A stretch of DNA of 41,955 nt. Source: Bacteroidota bacterium. Its GTDB lineage: Bacteria > Bacteroidota > Bacteroidia > Chitinophagales > Chitinophagaceae. Below are positions 24,352-34,137 of the stretch, piece after piece. The notes under the pieces were generated by a model, which made no database searches, had not been told where the DNA came from, and worked only from the letters and a program-made list of their open reading frames with translations. The stretch lies in contig JAUZOE010000038.1 in assembly GCA_030706605.1 (NCBI GenBank), forward strand, positions 1-41,955. The letters run 5' to 3'. The translations under genes were made by a program, and so were the position numbers. The first letter of the stretch is position 1; each line of letters begins with the position of its first letter.

Positions 24352-25377
24352 TCAGAGTTTTTTATAAATATATAAAGACTTAAAAAATTCAATAGTTTTT
24401 TTGAGCCCGCTTTCAAATTGAGTAGTAGGCTCGTAATTCAATAATTTTTTTGCCCGGGAAATATCGGCTAGGGAATTACGAATATCCCCAACCCTCGGTT
24501 CCTGGTGAATGCCCTCACTGTCACTTTGTAAATATTCTTTAATAACATTGTATAAATAATTAACAGAATAATTTTTTCCTACAGCTACGTTATATACTTT
24601 ATTTTTTGCGTCTGCATTACCAGATAACATTCCCTTGATATTTACCTGAACTGCATTATCTACATAAGTAAAATCTCTTGTCTGTTCGCCATCTCCATTT
24701 ATATATACCGGCTCATTATTGATAATCGCTTTTACAAAGAGAGGCATTACTGCTGCATAAGGCCCATCAGGATCTTGCCGGGGACCAAAAATATTAAAAT
24801 ATCTGAAACCCAAAACCGGCATATTATACACTTTTGAAAATACCTCCGCGTATAGTTCATCGGCTTTCTTACTTACTGCATAAGGCGACAAGCAATTGCC
24901 GGTTTTATCTTCAGTTTTGGGCAGTGATATATCGTCTCCATATACTGCCGAAGAAGATGCATAAACAAATTGCTTCACCTTATTTTCAACAGCAGCTTTC
25001 ATCATATTCACAAACCCTCCTACATTTACATCGTTAGTGAGAAATGGCTCTTTGATAGAACGGGGCACAGATCCCAAAGCAGCCTGGTGGCTTATATAGT
25101 CAATATCTTCACAAGCCTGTCTGCAGGTTTCAATATCCCGAATATCTCCTTCGATGAACTCAAACCCCTCGTAAACTTTTAATATATCAAGATTGGTTTT
25201 AAAACCATTAGACATATTATCAATCACTCTTACTTTCCCGGCTTTATTTTTTAGCAAATATTCTGCAATATGACTGCCTATAAACCCTGCCCCACCGGTA
25301 ACTAAAAAAGAAGAATTACTTAAATCTCCGTTATGAAATGTATTGTTCAATTTTATTATTTTATTTAAAGACTCCAA
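24352..25377 (-). CDS. UDP-N-acetylglucosamine 4-epimerase, WbpP/TviC type
   Basis: This 341-residue extended SDR has VTGGAGFIGSH (27-37), the YxxxK pair Tyr166/Lys170 in SPYAVSKKADELY, and the QAALGSVPRSI segment characteristic of the WbpP/TviC/VipB group, which converts UDP-GlcNAc to UDP-GalNAc (or the uronic forms). FGPRQDPDGPYAAV also fits that group. A short N-terminal extension precedes the fold, as in WbpP. The start overlaps the end of the dehydrogenase gene by 13 bases, so the two are translationally coupled, and together they would give UDP-GalNAcA. A glucose epimerase (GalE) role is possible but less likely. Confidence 0.87.
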   Translation of the reverse strand: MESLNKIIKLNNTFHNGDLSNSSFLVTGGAGFIGSHIAEYLLKNKAGKVRVIDNMSNGFKTNLDILKVYEGFEFIEGDIRDIETCRQACEDIDYISHQAALGSVPRSIKEPFLTNDVNVGGFVNMMKAAVENKVKQFVYASSSAVYGDDISLPKTEDKTGNCLSPYAVSKKADELYAEVFSKVYNMPVLGFRYFNIFGPRQDPDGPYAAVMPLFVKAIINNEPVYINGDGEQTRDFTYVDNAVQVNIKGMLSGNADAKNKVYNVAVGKNYSVNYLYNVIKEYLQSDSEGIHQEPRVGDIRNSLADISRAKKLLNYEPTTQFESGLKKTIEFFKSLYIYKKL

Positions 25378-26654
25378 TATTTTCTACTGGAAATTTTTCC
25401 ACGATATATGCCTTTCACATCTGCAATCATTCCATTAGGTTGTGTAATCTTTGCAAAGTCTTTATCCTCCATGTTAAGATAGGCCTGGTGAGGTACGGTA
25501 ATAATCACTGCTTCATAATCATCGGCAAGATCATCGGTTAATTTGAATCCATACTCATGTTCCAATTCATCGCTGTCTGCATGGGGATCTGTCACATGCA
25601 CTTGCAAAGAATAGGATTGTAATTCTTTAATTACATCGCTCACTTTTGAATTACGGATATCACTCACATTTTCCTTGAAGGTGGCTCCCATCACTAATAC
25701 TTTTGCATTTTTTATCTCACCACCATTTTGGATTATATGTTGCAATACCTTTTTTGCTACATGGGTGCCCATTCCGTCATTTATAGAACGACCAGCAAGA
25801 ATTACCTGTGCATCATACCCCAGTTTGCTTGATTTATAAGTGAGGTAATAAGGGTCAACGCCAATACAGTGCCCCCCTACAAGACCGGGCTGAAATCTTA
25901 AAAAATTCCATTTAGTGCCGGCGGCTTCCAATACTTCATAAGTATTGATATTCATCTTATCGAAAATAATAGAGAGTTCATTCATTAAAGCAATATTGAG
26001 ATCTCTTTGTGTATTCTCAATAATTTTTGCAGCTTCTGCTACTTTAATACACGACGCTTTATGAACACCTGCCTTCACAACTAACTCGTACACTTTAGCT
26101 ATTGTATCAAGACTTTCTTCATCACAACCGCTTACTACTTTCACTATGCTGCTAAGCGTGTGTTCTTTGTCACCAGGATTTATTCTTTCCGGTGAATAAC
26201 CCAATTTGAAATCTATAATATTTTTTAGGCCAGATAATTTTTCAATAACCGGCAGGCAATCTTCTTCTGTACAGCCAGGATATACTGTACTTTCATAAAC
26301 CACATAATCATCCTTCTTAATTACTTTTCCTATTGTATCGCTTGCTTTTTGCACAGGAATAAGATTAGGCACATTATGCGCATCCACCGGAGTGGGCACC
26401 GCTACAATAAAAAAATTGGCTTCCCGTAATTTATCCAAACTATCAGTGAATTCTATATCGCAATTTTCAAATGCAGTTGAATCCAATTCATTGCTGGGAT
26501 CTATAGAATTTTTCATCAACTCAATTCTATCGGCATTGATATCAAACCCGATTACAGAAATATTCCTCGCAAATTCAAGAGCAATTGGCAAGCCCACATA
26601 ACCTAACCCGATTACAGCCAGTTTTTTCTTTTTTTCTATTAGTCCTTGATACAT
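25365..26654 (-). CDS. UDP-N-acetyl-hexosamine 6-dehydrogenase, WbpO/TviB type
   Basis: This 429-residue nucleotide-sugar dehydrogenase has the N-terminal NAD fold VIGLGYVGLPIALEF (14-28), the VPTPVDAHNVPNL segment typical of the TviB/WbpO subgroup, the conserved YSPERINPGD, and catalytic Cys263 in GGHCIGVDPYY. It performs the two-step NAD-dependent oxidation of the C6 hydroxyl to a uronate. The neighbour with WbpP-type motifs makes UDP-GalNAc the likely substrate; UDP-ManNAc or UDP-GlcNAc cannot be excluded. A 75-base gap separates it from the UDP-xylose synthase gene. Confidence 0.9.
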   Translation of the reverse strand: MYQGLIEKKKKLAVIGLGYVGLPIALEFARNISVIGFDINADRIELMKNSIDPSNELDSTAFENCDIEFTDSLDKLREANFFIVAVPTPVDAHNVPNLIPVQKASDTIGKVIKKDDYVVYESTVYPGCTEEDCLPVIEKLSGLKNIIDFKLGYSPERINPGDKEHTLSSIVKVVSGCDEESLDTIAKVYELVVKAGVHKASCIKVAEAAKIIENTQRDLNIALMNELSIIFDKMNINTYEVLEAAGTKWNFLRFQPGLVGGHCIGVDPYYLTYKSSKLGYDAQVILAGRSINDGMGTHVAKKVLQHIIQNGGEIKNAKVLVMGATFKENVSDIRNSKVSDVIKELQSYSLQVHVTDPHADSDELEHEYGFKLTDDLADDYEAVIITVPHQAYLNMEDKDFAKITQPNGMIADVKGIYRGKISSRKYWSL

Positions 26655-26729
26655 TATTTTGCTTTATCTTAAATACGATTCTTTCGAAAACAAATTATAT
26701 GAATGAATACAATGCATAGGCATAAACCT

Positions 26730-27740
26730 CTAAATACTTCTTTTGCTCTCAAATTCTTTCGGCAATTTATATAAATCTTCTTTAGGCAATGATTTAAAAT
26801 ATTCATAAGTTATTTTTAATCCTTCTGCCCGGTTTATTTTGGGTTCCCAGTTTAACAATTGCCTAGCTTTTGTAATATCAGGCTGTCTCTGTTTAGGATC
26901 ATCCTGTGGTAAGGGTTTATAAACAATTTTTTGTTTTGTTCCTGTAAGCGTTATTATTTCCTCTGCAAATTCTTTCAGCGTAATCTGGTCGGGATTGCCA
27001 ATATTGACAGGCATTGCGTAATCGCTCATCAACAGCCGGTAAATACCTTCTATTAAATCATCCACATAACAAAAACTTCTCGTCTGGCTTCCATCACCAA
27101 AAACTGTGAGATCTTCGCCACGGAGTGCCTGCCCGATAAACGCCGGCAAAGCTCTGCCGTCATTAAGTCTCATGCGCGGCCCGTAGGTATTGAAGATTCT
27201 TACAATCCTGGTTTCAAGCCCATGAAAGGTATGGTAGGCAGTAGTGATCGCTTCCTGGAAACGTTTGGCTTCGTCATATACTCCCCGGGGACCTACAGGA
27301 TTTACATTCCCCCAATAATCTTCAGTTTGCGGATGCACCAATGGATCGCCATAAACTTCAGAAGTAGAAGCGACCAAAATTCTTGATTTTTTAGCCAATG
27401 CCAGCCCCATACAATTGTGAGTACCAAGTGAACCAACCTTCAAGGTTTGGATTGGAATTTTTAAATAATCAATAGGGCTTGCAGGAGAGGCAAAATGCAA
27501 AATATAATCAAGCTTCCCCGGGACATGAATAAATTTAGAAACATCACAATGATAAAATTCAAAATCTTCCAGCTTAAAAAGATGCTGAATATTTTTTAAA
27601 TCACCCGTAACAAGGTTATCCATCCCTATTACGTGCATCCCTTCTTTGATAAATCTGTCACAAAGATGAGACCCCAGGAAGCCTGCTGCGCCAGTAATTA
27701 AAATTCTGGGTTGCTCAAAAGAAGAGTTATTTGTTTTCAT
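26730..27740 (-). CDS. UDP-glucuronate decarboxylase (UDP-xylose synthase)
   Basis: The 336-residue SDR has [14 protein letters not shown] (15-28), [10 protein letters not shown] (catalytic Thr/Ser and Glu128) and Tyr155/Lys159 in GVYDEAKRF, plus [18 protein letters not shown] and [13 protein letters not shown], all diagnostic for UXS enzymes. It decarboxylates UDP-glucuronate to UDP-xylose via a 4-keto intermediate. Its substrate is made by the UDP-glucose dehydrogenase encoded two bases upstream, so the pair forms a complete UDP-Glc to UDP-Xyl route. The N-terminus is shorter than that of plant and animal Golgi forms and has no membrane anchor, so it is cytosolic. Confidence 0.94.
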   Translation of the reverse strand: MKTNNSSFEQPRILITGAAGFLGSHLCDRFIKEGMHVIGMDNLVTGDLKNIQHLFKLEDFEFYHCDVSKFIHVPGKLDYILHFASPASPIDYLKIPIQTLKVGSLGTHNCMGLALAKKSRILVASTSEVYGDPLVHPQTEDYWGNVNPVGPRGVYDEAKRFQEAITTAYHTFHGLETRIVRIFNTYGPRMRLNDGRALPAFIGQALRGEDLTVFGDGSQTRSFCYVDDLIEGIYRLLMSDYAMPVNIGNPDQITLKEFAEEIITLTGTKQKIVYKPLPQDDPKQRQPDITKARQLLNWEPKINRAEGLKITYEYFKSLPKEDLYKLPKEFESKRSI

Positions 27741-27742
27741 TT

Positions 27743-29095
27743 TTATTTTAATAATTGACTAACTACCGCTCTTCCCACACTTTCATAATGAAATCCCCCG
27801 TCTTCCATCTGGTACAATTCAAAAAGGTTTCTCCCATCGAAAATAACATGGTTTTTTAAAAGCGATTTTATTTTATTAAAATCGGGTGTTCTAAACTCAC
27901 TCCATTCCGTCGCTATTATCAGAGCATCCGCATTATCAAGTGCCTCATATTGATTTGCCGCAAAAATAATTTTTTCACCTATTATTTTTTTTACATTCGA
28001 CATAGCTTCAGGATCATATGCGGTTACCGAAGCACCTTCACATAATAACTCATCAATGATTCTTAATGCAGGAGCTTCACGGATATCATCTGTATTGGGT
28101 TTAAAAGCCAACCCCCATAAGGCAAACTTTTTCCCTTTAAGATCGTTATTAAAATAGGTTTTTATTTTGGGCAAAAGATGTACTTTCTGATTTTCATTTA
28201 CTTCCATCACGGCCTCCAATATCTTAAAATCATAACTGGCCTGTTGCGCAGATTTTGACAACGCTTTTACGTCTTTAGGGAAACAACTTCCTCCATATCC
28301 AATGCCGGGGAATAAAAATCTTTTACCAATTCTTGCATCGCTTCCAATACCTCTTCTTACCATATCTACATCGGCTCCCAATTTTTCACACAATTGCGCT
28401 ATTTCATTCATGAATGAAATTTTTGTTGCTAAAAAAGCATTGGCGGCATACTTGGTAAGTTCAGCTGATTTTTCATCCATGTAAATAATTGGATTGCCCT
28501 GGCGCACGAAAGGCGCATATATTTCACCTAATAATTTTTTAGACCTTTCAGATGAGGTGCCTATTACCACACGATCTGGTTTCATAAAATCTTCCACAGC
28601 CACTCCTTCCCTCAAAAATTCCGGATTACTCACTACATCAAATAATTCTTCAGCATTTTCAATTCCCGCTTCATTGGCGCTTTGCAAAATGGTATTCCGC
28701 ACTTTGCCGGCCGTACCTACCGGCACCGTACTTTTATCTATAATAATTTTATATTCATGCTTTTGCAAAAGCTTTCCAATGTTCAAAGAAACGCCTAACA
28801 CGAAATTCAGATCCGCATAGCCATCTCCGTCAGGAGGCGTAGGCAATGCGAGAAAAATTATTTTTGCATTTTTAATACCTTCTGCAAGAGATGTGGTAAA
28901 ATGCAAGCGACCTTCTTTTTGATTTCTCTGGAATATTTTCTCTAACCCAGGTTCGTAAATAGTAATTTTCCCTGACGATAAATTGTTTACTTTATCTTCA
29001 TCTATATCCACACAGGTCACTGTATTTCCTGTTTCGGCAAAGCAGGTTCCTGTAACCAATCCAACGTATCCTGTACCTATTACTGCAATGTTCAT
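27743..29095 (-). CDS. ugd: UDP-glucose 6-dehydrogenase
   Basis: This 450-residue enzyme has the Rossmann start [16 protein letters not shown], the [13 protein letters not shown] loop, NPEFLREG, Lys225-containing [15 protein letters not shown], and the active-site Cys271 in [10 protein letters not shown]. It oxidises UDP-glucose to UDP-glucuronate with two NAD+. Motif detail separates it from the TviB-type dehydrogenase at 25365. It starts two bases after the aminotransferase gene and ends two bases before the UDP-xylose synthase gene, so translation is probably coupled across the three. Confidence 0.95.
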   Translation of the reverse strand: MNIAVIGTGYVGLVTGTCFAETGNTVTCVDIDEDKVNNLSSGKITIYEPGLEKIFQRNQKEGRLHFTTSLAEGIKNAKIIFLALPTPPDGDGYADLNFVLGVSLNIGKLLQKHEYKIIIDKSTVPVGTAGKVRNTILQSANEAGIENAEELFDVVSNPEFLREGVAVEDFMKPDRVVIGTSSERSKKLLGEIYAPFVRQGNPIIYMDEKSAELTKYAANAFLATKISFMNEIAQLCEKLGADVDMVRRGIGSDARIGKRFLFPGIGYGGSCFPKDVKALSKSAQQASYDFKILEAVMEVNENQKVHLLPKIKTYFNNDLKGKKFALWGLAFKPNTDDIREAPALRIIDELLCEGASVTAYDPEAMSNVKKIIGEKIIFAANQYEALDNADALIIATEWSEFRTPDFNKIKSLLKNHVIFDGRNLFELYQMEDGGFHYESVGRAVVSQLLK

Positions 29096-29097
29096 TT

Positions 29098-30243
29098 TTA
29101 TTTATTTACGTATTCTAAAACTTTTCGTGTAATCCAAGTTTGTTGCTCTTCGTCAAGTTCTGTATGGATTGGCAACGAAACTACACGCTGCGTAAGCCAA
29201 TCAGTTTTCTCTAAATGAAACCCAGCGCCGCCAAATGCTGCAAACATCTTTTGTTTATGAGCCGCTACCGGGTAATAAATCATAGCAGGTATATGATGCT
29301 CAGCTAAAAAAGTTACAAGCCCGTTCCGGAAGCTATCAGAACGATCTCCATCTTCAAGAATAAGGGTATATTGATGAAAAACATGTTTGCTATAATCAGC
29401 CCTGAAAGGGGTAGTGATTTTTTCATTTCCAGCAAAAGCCTTGTCATAAAAATCAGCCGCTTTTATCCTTGCTGCAATATAGCTATCCAATAACGGTAAT
29501 TTAATGTTTAATATTGCCGCCTGCAATGCATCAAGCCTCGAATTGCACCCTACCATGTCGTGGTAATATCTTTCGCTCTGCCCGTGATTGGCAATCATTT
29601 TTAATTTTTCTGCAAGAGCATCATCATTGGTGCACATGGCACCTCCATCACCATAACAACCCAAATTTTTACTTGGAAAAAAAGAAGTGCAACTAATGGT
29701 TCCAATGCTTCCTGTCTTTTGGGTAGTACCATTTTTAAAAGTATAATCGCTGCCGATAGCCTGCGCATTATCTTCTATAACAAATAAGTTGTACTCATTG
29801 GCAATGGCCATTATTTCTTCCATCGCAGCAGACTGCCCGTATAAATGAACCGGAACAATCGCTTTTGTTTTTGGCGTAATCGCTTTTCTGACAGCCTCAG
29901 GGTCTATACAAAATGTTTGTGCATTTACTTCTACAAACACCGGTTTTAGTTTTAAAAGCGCAATTACTTCGGTAGTTGCCACATAAGTAAACGAAGGTGT
30001 TATCACTTCATCACCAGGCTCAAGGCCAAGCGCCATCATGGCAATCTGCAACGCATCTGTTCCGTTGGCACAGGGAATTACATGCTTTACTCCAACATAT
30101 TCGGCAAGATTTTTTGCAAAATCCTTCACCTGAGGTCCTCCGATAAAAACTGTACTGTCCAGAACTCCTGCGATAGCAGCATCTATCTCATCTTTTATAT
30201 GAAGATATTGCTGTTTTAAATCAACCATGTGTATCGGCTTCAT
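29098..30243 (-). CDS. DegT/DnrJ/EryC1/StrS-family sugar aminotransferase
   Basis: This 381-residue PLP enzyme has the family's nucleotide-sugar aminotransferase pattern: VDLKQQYLHIKDEI at the start, CANGTDALQIAM (60-70), IEDNAQAIG (Asp158 at the pyridine nitrogen), and Lys192 in FFPSKNLGCYGDGG, which carries PLP. Members transaminate 3- or 4-keto sugars (WbpE, FdtB, ArnB types). No ketosugar-forming oxidase with a matching product is in the operon, so the substrate is not fixed. ATG at 30228 (residue 6) is an alternative start. It is the first gene of the operon; a TATCTTTG box lies 23 bases upstream of the start. Confidence 0.9.
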   Translation of the reverse strand: MKPIHMVDLKQQYLHIKDEIDAAIAGVLDSTVFIGGPQVKDFAKNLAEYVGVKHVIPCANGTDALQIAMMALGLEPGDEVITPSFTYVATTEVIALLKLKPVFVEVNAQTFCIDPEAVRKAITPKTKAIVPVHLYGQSAAMEEIMAIANEYNLFVIEDNAQAIGSDYTFKNGTTQKTGSIGTISCTSFFPSKNLGCYGDGGAMCTNDDALAEKLKMIANHGQSERYYHDMVGCNSRLDALQAAILNIKLPLLDSYIAARIKAADFYDKAFAGNEKITTPFRADYSKHVFHQYTLILEDGDRSDSFRNGLVTFLAEHHIPAMIYYPVAAHKQKMFAAFGGAGFHLEKTDWLTQRVVSLPIHTELDEEQQTWITRKVLEYVNK

Positions 30244-30265
30244 ATTAGCATTTTTTAAACGGCAG

Positions 30266-30273
30266 CAAAGATA
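30266..30273 (-). promoter_or_regulatory. Possible promoter -7 box of the sugar-nucleotide operon
   Basis: On the minus strand TATCTTTG, followed by C, fits TAnnTTTG exactly and precedes the first gene by 22 bases. A -33 TTTG is not clear; the upstream region has T-rich TTTC runs instead. Confidence 0.45.
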
Positions 30274-30619
30274 GCAATTGAAAAAGGAAAAGAAATTGTA
30301 AGGAGGTTATTTATTAAGAAGCGAATTTATAATAGAAAAAATACGAGAAGCTATGCACTTTTTGCAAGTCTCATTCTTACCGCTCACCTATTTATCCTCA
30401 ACTAATGAGATGAACCATTAGTTTTGAACCAAAACGTTTATAAATTATTCAGCTAAAAATTAAAAATATCCGGGAGAAACGGCATTCCCACTAACGATTT
30501 TATCATATTTATTAATTAAAATATTTCCTGGAATCGGCTTTACTATTTATCTGAACTATGAAAACCATTAAGTTAACATCCTAATACTCTTTTCCTTTTT
30601 ACACTATTTTCATTATCAC
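30274..30619. other. Gene-free stretch between sugar operon and transporter gene
   Basis: The 346 bases are AT-rich with no credible frame. ACTAATGAGAT and ACCATTAGTTT near 30401-30425 form a loose inverted repeat. No hairpin with a T run was found after the transporter stop at 30620. Confidence 0.5.
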
Positions 30620-31924
30620 CTAAAGTGGCATTTCACCTGCACTTTCCAGATTTATGTTGTCCTTTATTTTAAAAACCTCTTCTTTCATTTCCTTAACAGC
30701 AAGTATGGTTATCAAAGCTGAAAGCAATAAAGAACCCGACATAAAAATATAAGAGGCATCAAATCCCCCGGTGGTTCCATTTAAATATCCTACAAAGTAG
30801 GCTCCCGCAAATGAACCTAAAGCGCCCAAACTATTTATTAATGCAATGGCTCCTCCCGATACGTTCCGTGGTAATATTTCTGTAATGATAGCGAAGAAAG
30901 GCCCGTATGGCGCATACATAGCTCCACCTGCAATAATTAGTAACACAAAAGATATCCAGAAGTGACCTGGCCCAATTAGATATGAACCATAAAACGCGAT
31001 GGAACTTATTAACAGAAACGGCCATACGAAAATCTTCCTTTTTAATGTTTTGTCTGAAAAATAAGAAGCACTTACCATAGCAATAATAGCTAAAACGTAA
31101 GGAACAGAAGCAAGCCATCCGGTAGTTACAATATTGCTATCAGGAGCTGCATTAATAATGGAGGGCAACCACATTACAAATCCATAGACCCCTATACTCC
31201 AGAATGCATATTGCAGGCATAATAAAATCACTATTTTAGACCCAAAGGCTTCGGCATAATTTTTAACCGGTTTAATTCCTTCCTGTTCTGATTGTAGCTT
31301 TTGCGCCAAAGCTTCCTTCTCAGCATCGGTTAACCATTTGGCATCCTTGGGCCGGTCATTTACCAAGCGCCACCAAAAAAATGCCCAGACTATTGCCGGC
31401 AGGCCTTCAAAAATAAACATCCAGCGCCATCCCACTGATCCTACAAGATATCCAGACAGGATTGACATCCAAAGTATAGTTACAGGATTCCCTAAAATTA
31501 AAAATGTATTGGCTCTTGATCGTTCAGCCTTTGTAAACCACCGGCTCAAGAATATCAACATGGAAGGCATTACCGCACTTTCTACTACACCCAGCATAAA
31601 ACGGATAACAATCAAGAATTTTATATTACTAACCATGCCTGTAGCCATTGCCAGCCCTCCCCAAAGTAACAAGGACCAAAAAATCAATTTTTTGGCACTC
31701 TTATTAGCTGCATAAAGTGCCCCGGGAATTTGAGAGAAAAAATAGCCCAGGAAAAACAAGGATCCTAATAAGGATGACATCGCTGCAGTTATATTCAGGT
31801 CTTTAGCCATTCCACCTGCTGCTGCAAATCCAAAATTGGCACGATCCAGATATGCTAAACTGTAAGTAATAAATGCTATTGGAATCAAACGGATCCAACG
31901 CCGCTTCGCAATCGTATTTGCCAT
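30620..31924 (-). CDS. MFS transporter, anion:cation symporter (ACS) type
   Basis: The 434-residue protein shows about twelve membrane helices in two bundles of six, with the family signature SLAYLDRANFGFAA in the first helix and FMLGVVESAVMPSMLIFLSRWF in the helix 4-5 region. Those match the ACS group (hexuronate, galactonate, phthalate, nicotinate carriers), so the likely cargo is a carboxylated or otherwise anionic small molecule taken up with protons. It faces the TIM-barrel protein gene 232 bases upstream on the same strand, suggesting import of a product of that extracytoplasmic enzyme. Substrate is inference. Confidence 0.9.
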   Translation of the reverse strand: MANTIAKRRWIRLIPIAFITYSLAYLDRANFGFAAAGGMAKDLNITAAMSSLLGSLFFLGYFFSQIPGALYAANKSAKKLIFWSLLLWGGLAMATGMVSNIKFLIVIRFMLGVVESAVMPSMLIFLSRWFTKAERSRANTFLILGNPVTILWMSILSGYLVGSVGWRWMFIFEGLPAIVWAFFWWRLVNDRPKDAKWLTDAEKEALAQKLQSEQEGIKPVKNYAEAFGSKIVILLCLQYAFWSIGVYGFVMWLPSIINAAPDSNIVTTGWLASVPYVLAIIAMVSASYFSDKTLKRKIFVWPFLLISSIAFYGSYLIGPGHFWISFVLLIIAGGAMYAPYGPFFAIITEILPRNVSGGAIALINSLGALGSFAGAYFVGYLNGTTGGFDASYIFMSGSLLLSALITILAVKEMKEEVFKIKDNINLESAGEMPL

Positions 31925-32156
31925 GGATGATTAACTTAAATTTGATTTGGCCTATCAAGGATTTTAGAAAAAAGCTAAGTGTACCAGAATCAACTTCGTA
32001 TATCTAATCTACTTCAAAATTGTAAGAGATAAATCATGATATCTAAAGGTTTTTACAATTTGATTTAATAAAATAGTATGCCACTCTATCATTTTTTATT
32101 GACTCAAGGAAATCAACCTAAATAATGCACTTTGAATTAAGAACTGCTAATTGACA

Positions 32157-33995
32157 TTAATTATTCATCTTAAACCATATTCGGGATCGGGGAGCCATTT
32201 CCAATTTTATTTCTTTCCCGGATAACTGAATGGAGTTCCCTGTAAAGCCATCGATGTATTTTCCTGCCTTTAAAATTGTAAGATTCACATTCGTTTTTTC
32301 CAAATTGTAATTCTGGATTACAAAATCCTGATTTCCGAGTTGCTGCATCGAAACACGTGATGGTGCATCCATTTCAGGTTCATTAATAGGATGAAATGCA
32401 GAACGTATGGTATTGACCCATTGTTTAGGCAGTTCGAGCAAACCTATTTGCCGCGGACAAAGCAGGACTTCACCAACTGCATCAAAATCTTGTTGTGAAA
32501 AAGTATGCGTGTTAAGCACAAATACATTTTTGTTTTTATTCTGAACAAGGAAAGGAGTTCCCTTCGGGTCTGCTGTTTTTAAAAGAACATCTGCTCCTTC
32601 CGGTATTATTTGATAATCCATGCTAAGAGGAAATTTTAGGTTTTCAGGTTTGTTGTCAGATATTACAGATTCAGCAATGATTGTCTCATTTACTAAGGGC
32701 CATTTAATCTGAGCCAGTTGAGCCAGCTTTTCACCACAAACGGCATGTGAAATAAACCCGGTTGTCATAATGATTTTTGCTCCATTTTCCAATGATTTTA
32801 TAATTCGCTGACAAATAGCCTGGTCGCTTGCTGCCTGCGTTGGCAGGAAAATAACTTTTCCATTTTCAGGATATTTCGAATCAGGAATCAGCGAAACTCC
32901 CAACATACCAATATAGTCCATGACATACAGATCCCCTCCAGCATCACTATTGGCTGGCTTATAACCGACAACACCCTGAATGGGGTCATTTGCCACGGCA
33001 TGTGCTAAATCAGCCAGCTTTTCAAAATCCTGGCGTAAGAGATGATGACCCGGATGGCCTGTCACATAACTATCGAAATTAAAAATAACCAGTTCTTTCG
33101 CGCCGGCAAGCACTGATTGGTAGGCCTGCTCAATAAAATCAAGGTCTGTGCAATCTCCATGATCAAACCATGCTCCTCCGTTTTTTTTACCGGCTAAAGT
33201 CGAAATCCAACGGTAATTAATGAATCCCTCATAAGGTTGGACAAAACCAAAACGCTGGGTATATTGACCACGGGTTTCAGTTCCTACCCAAACGCCATCA
33301 AATAGTTTTGGCTCGTTAACCACATCGTAACCAAAAAGTTGAAAACGATCATACCATTGCGGGAATTTGATGATGATTTTAATGCCTGGATTCTTTGCTT
33401 TTGCAGGATTTATAATAACTGATTTTGCCAAACTGGTTAAAAGTGCCCGACGATACTCCGACCAACTTCGGTCTCCTTTGGCAGCTTTTGATTCAACGCT
33501 TGTATCAGCAGTACAAAAGAAATCATCAACAATAAACTTTTTAAAATATGGCGCCGAGTTTTCCATTACTTTGCTCAGATCGTTTTGAGTTTTAGAGCTT
33601 TGCCAATTAAACCAGCCTAGTGTTCCTTCCTGAGTCGTACCAAAATCTTTCCCGGGTACGGTTGCAATGCCACCAACTACTTCAAATCCATTCTTCTCCA
33701 AAAAATCAACGCTATTTTTTAATACTTCAGGAGAAACAACTAATCCACTTCTGTAAACTTCCACGTAAACCTTTGTAATTCCATTACAATGCAAAAGTGA
33801 TAAGACTTCACGCCTGCCTGTTTCAGTAGTAAACATCTGCTCAATGGTTTGAGCAGTGACATATACACTCAATTGCAAATCATGCTTTCGTGAGATAGCA
33901 AGGTTCCATATATCGTCTGAAGGTTGTGACTGCAAATCGTAACCAAATAATAAAAACAGCGATAAAAAGATAAAGGACGCATTTCGTATTTTCAT
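32157..33995 (-). CDS. Secreted TIM-barrel protein, GH42-like architecture, family not recognised
   Basis: The 612-residue protein has a signal peptide (MKIRNASFIFLSLFLLFG, cleavage near SQPSD). Residues about 40-335 read like a TIM barrel: KVYVEVYRSG, FIVDDFFCTAD, IIIKFPQWYD, VWVGTETRG, ELVIFNFDSY. Then a flavodoxin-like segment (about 340-430) has KVIFLPTQAASD and GAKIIMTTGFISHA, as in the trimerisation domain of GH42 beta-galactosidases, and a C-terminal beta domain ends SRIWFKMNN. Barrel-end acids Glu80, Asp157/Asp158 and Glu240 are catalytic candidates. I do not recognise the family. Its neighbours, an MFS carrier and an aldo/keto reductase, suggest work on an extracellular glycan or glycoside. 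Confidence 0.8.
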   Translation of the reverse strand: MKIRNASFIFLSLFLLFGYDLQSQPSDDIWNLAISRKHDLQLSVYVTAQTIEQMFTTETGRREVLSLLHCNGITKVYVEVYRSGLVVSPEVLKNSVDFLEKNGFEVVGGIATVPGKDFGTTQEGTLGWFNWQSSKTQNDLSKVMENSAPYFKKFIVDDFFCTADTSVESKAAKGDRSWSEYRRALLTSLAKSVIINPAKAKNPGIKIIIKFPQWYDRFQLFGYDVVNEPKLFDGVWVGTETRGQYTQRFGFVQPYEGFINYRWISTLAGKKNGGAWFDHGDCTDLDFIEQAYQSVLAGAKELVIFNFDSYVTGHPGHHLLRQDFEKLADLAHAVANDPIQGVVGYKPANSDAGGDLYVMDYIGMLGVSLIPDSKYPENGKVIFLPTQAASDQAICQRIIKSLENGAKIIMTTGFISHAVCGEKLAQLAQIKWPLVNETIIAESVISDNKPENLKFPLSMDYQIIPEGADVLLKTADPKGTPFLVQNKNKNVFVLNTHTFSQQDFDAVGEVLLCPRQIGLLELPKQWVNTIRSAFHPINEPEMDAPSRVSMQQLGNQDFVIQNYNLEKTNVNLTILKAGKYIDGFTGNSIQLSGKEIKLEMAPRSRIWFKMNN

Positions 33996-34078
33996 AAACT
34001 GACCACTGGTTTTTACATCCTGATTTCTTAGTTAAATTGGCTGACATCCGTAAAACAAGCTCCATTATTCCAAAACCT

Positions 34079-34105
34079 CCCGGAAGTAAATTTATAACTT
34101 CCGGG
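34079..34105 (-). terminator. Hairpin after the aldo/keto reductase gene
   Basis: CCCGGAAGT and ACTTCCGGG are perfect 9-base complements around a 9-base AT loop, 33 bases after the stop at 34138 on the minus strand. The downstream T tract is poor (AGGTTTTGG), so termination may be partial. Confidence 0.55.
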
Positions 34106-34137
34106 CTAGAAGTATAAAAAATATCTGGTTGTCTGTA

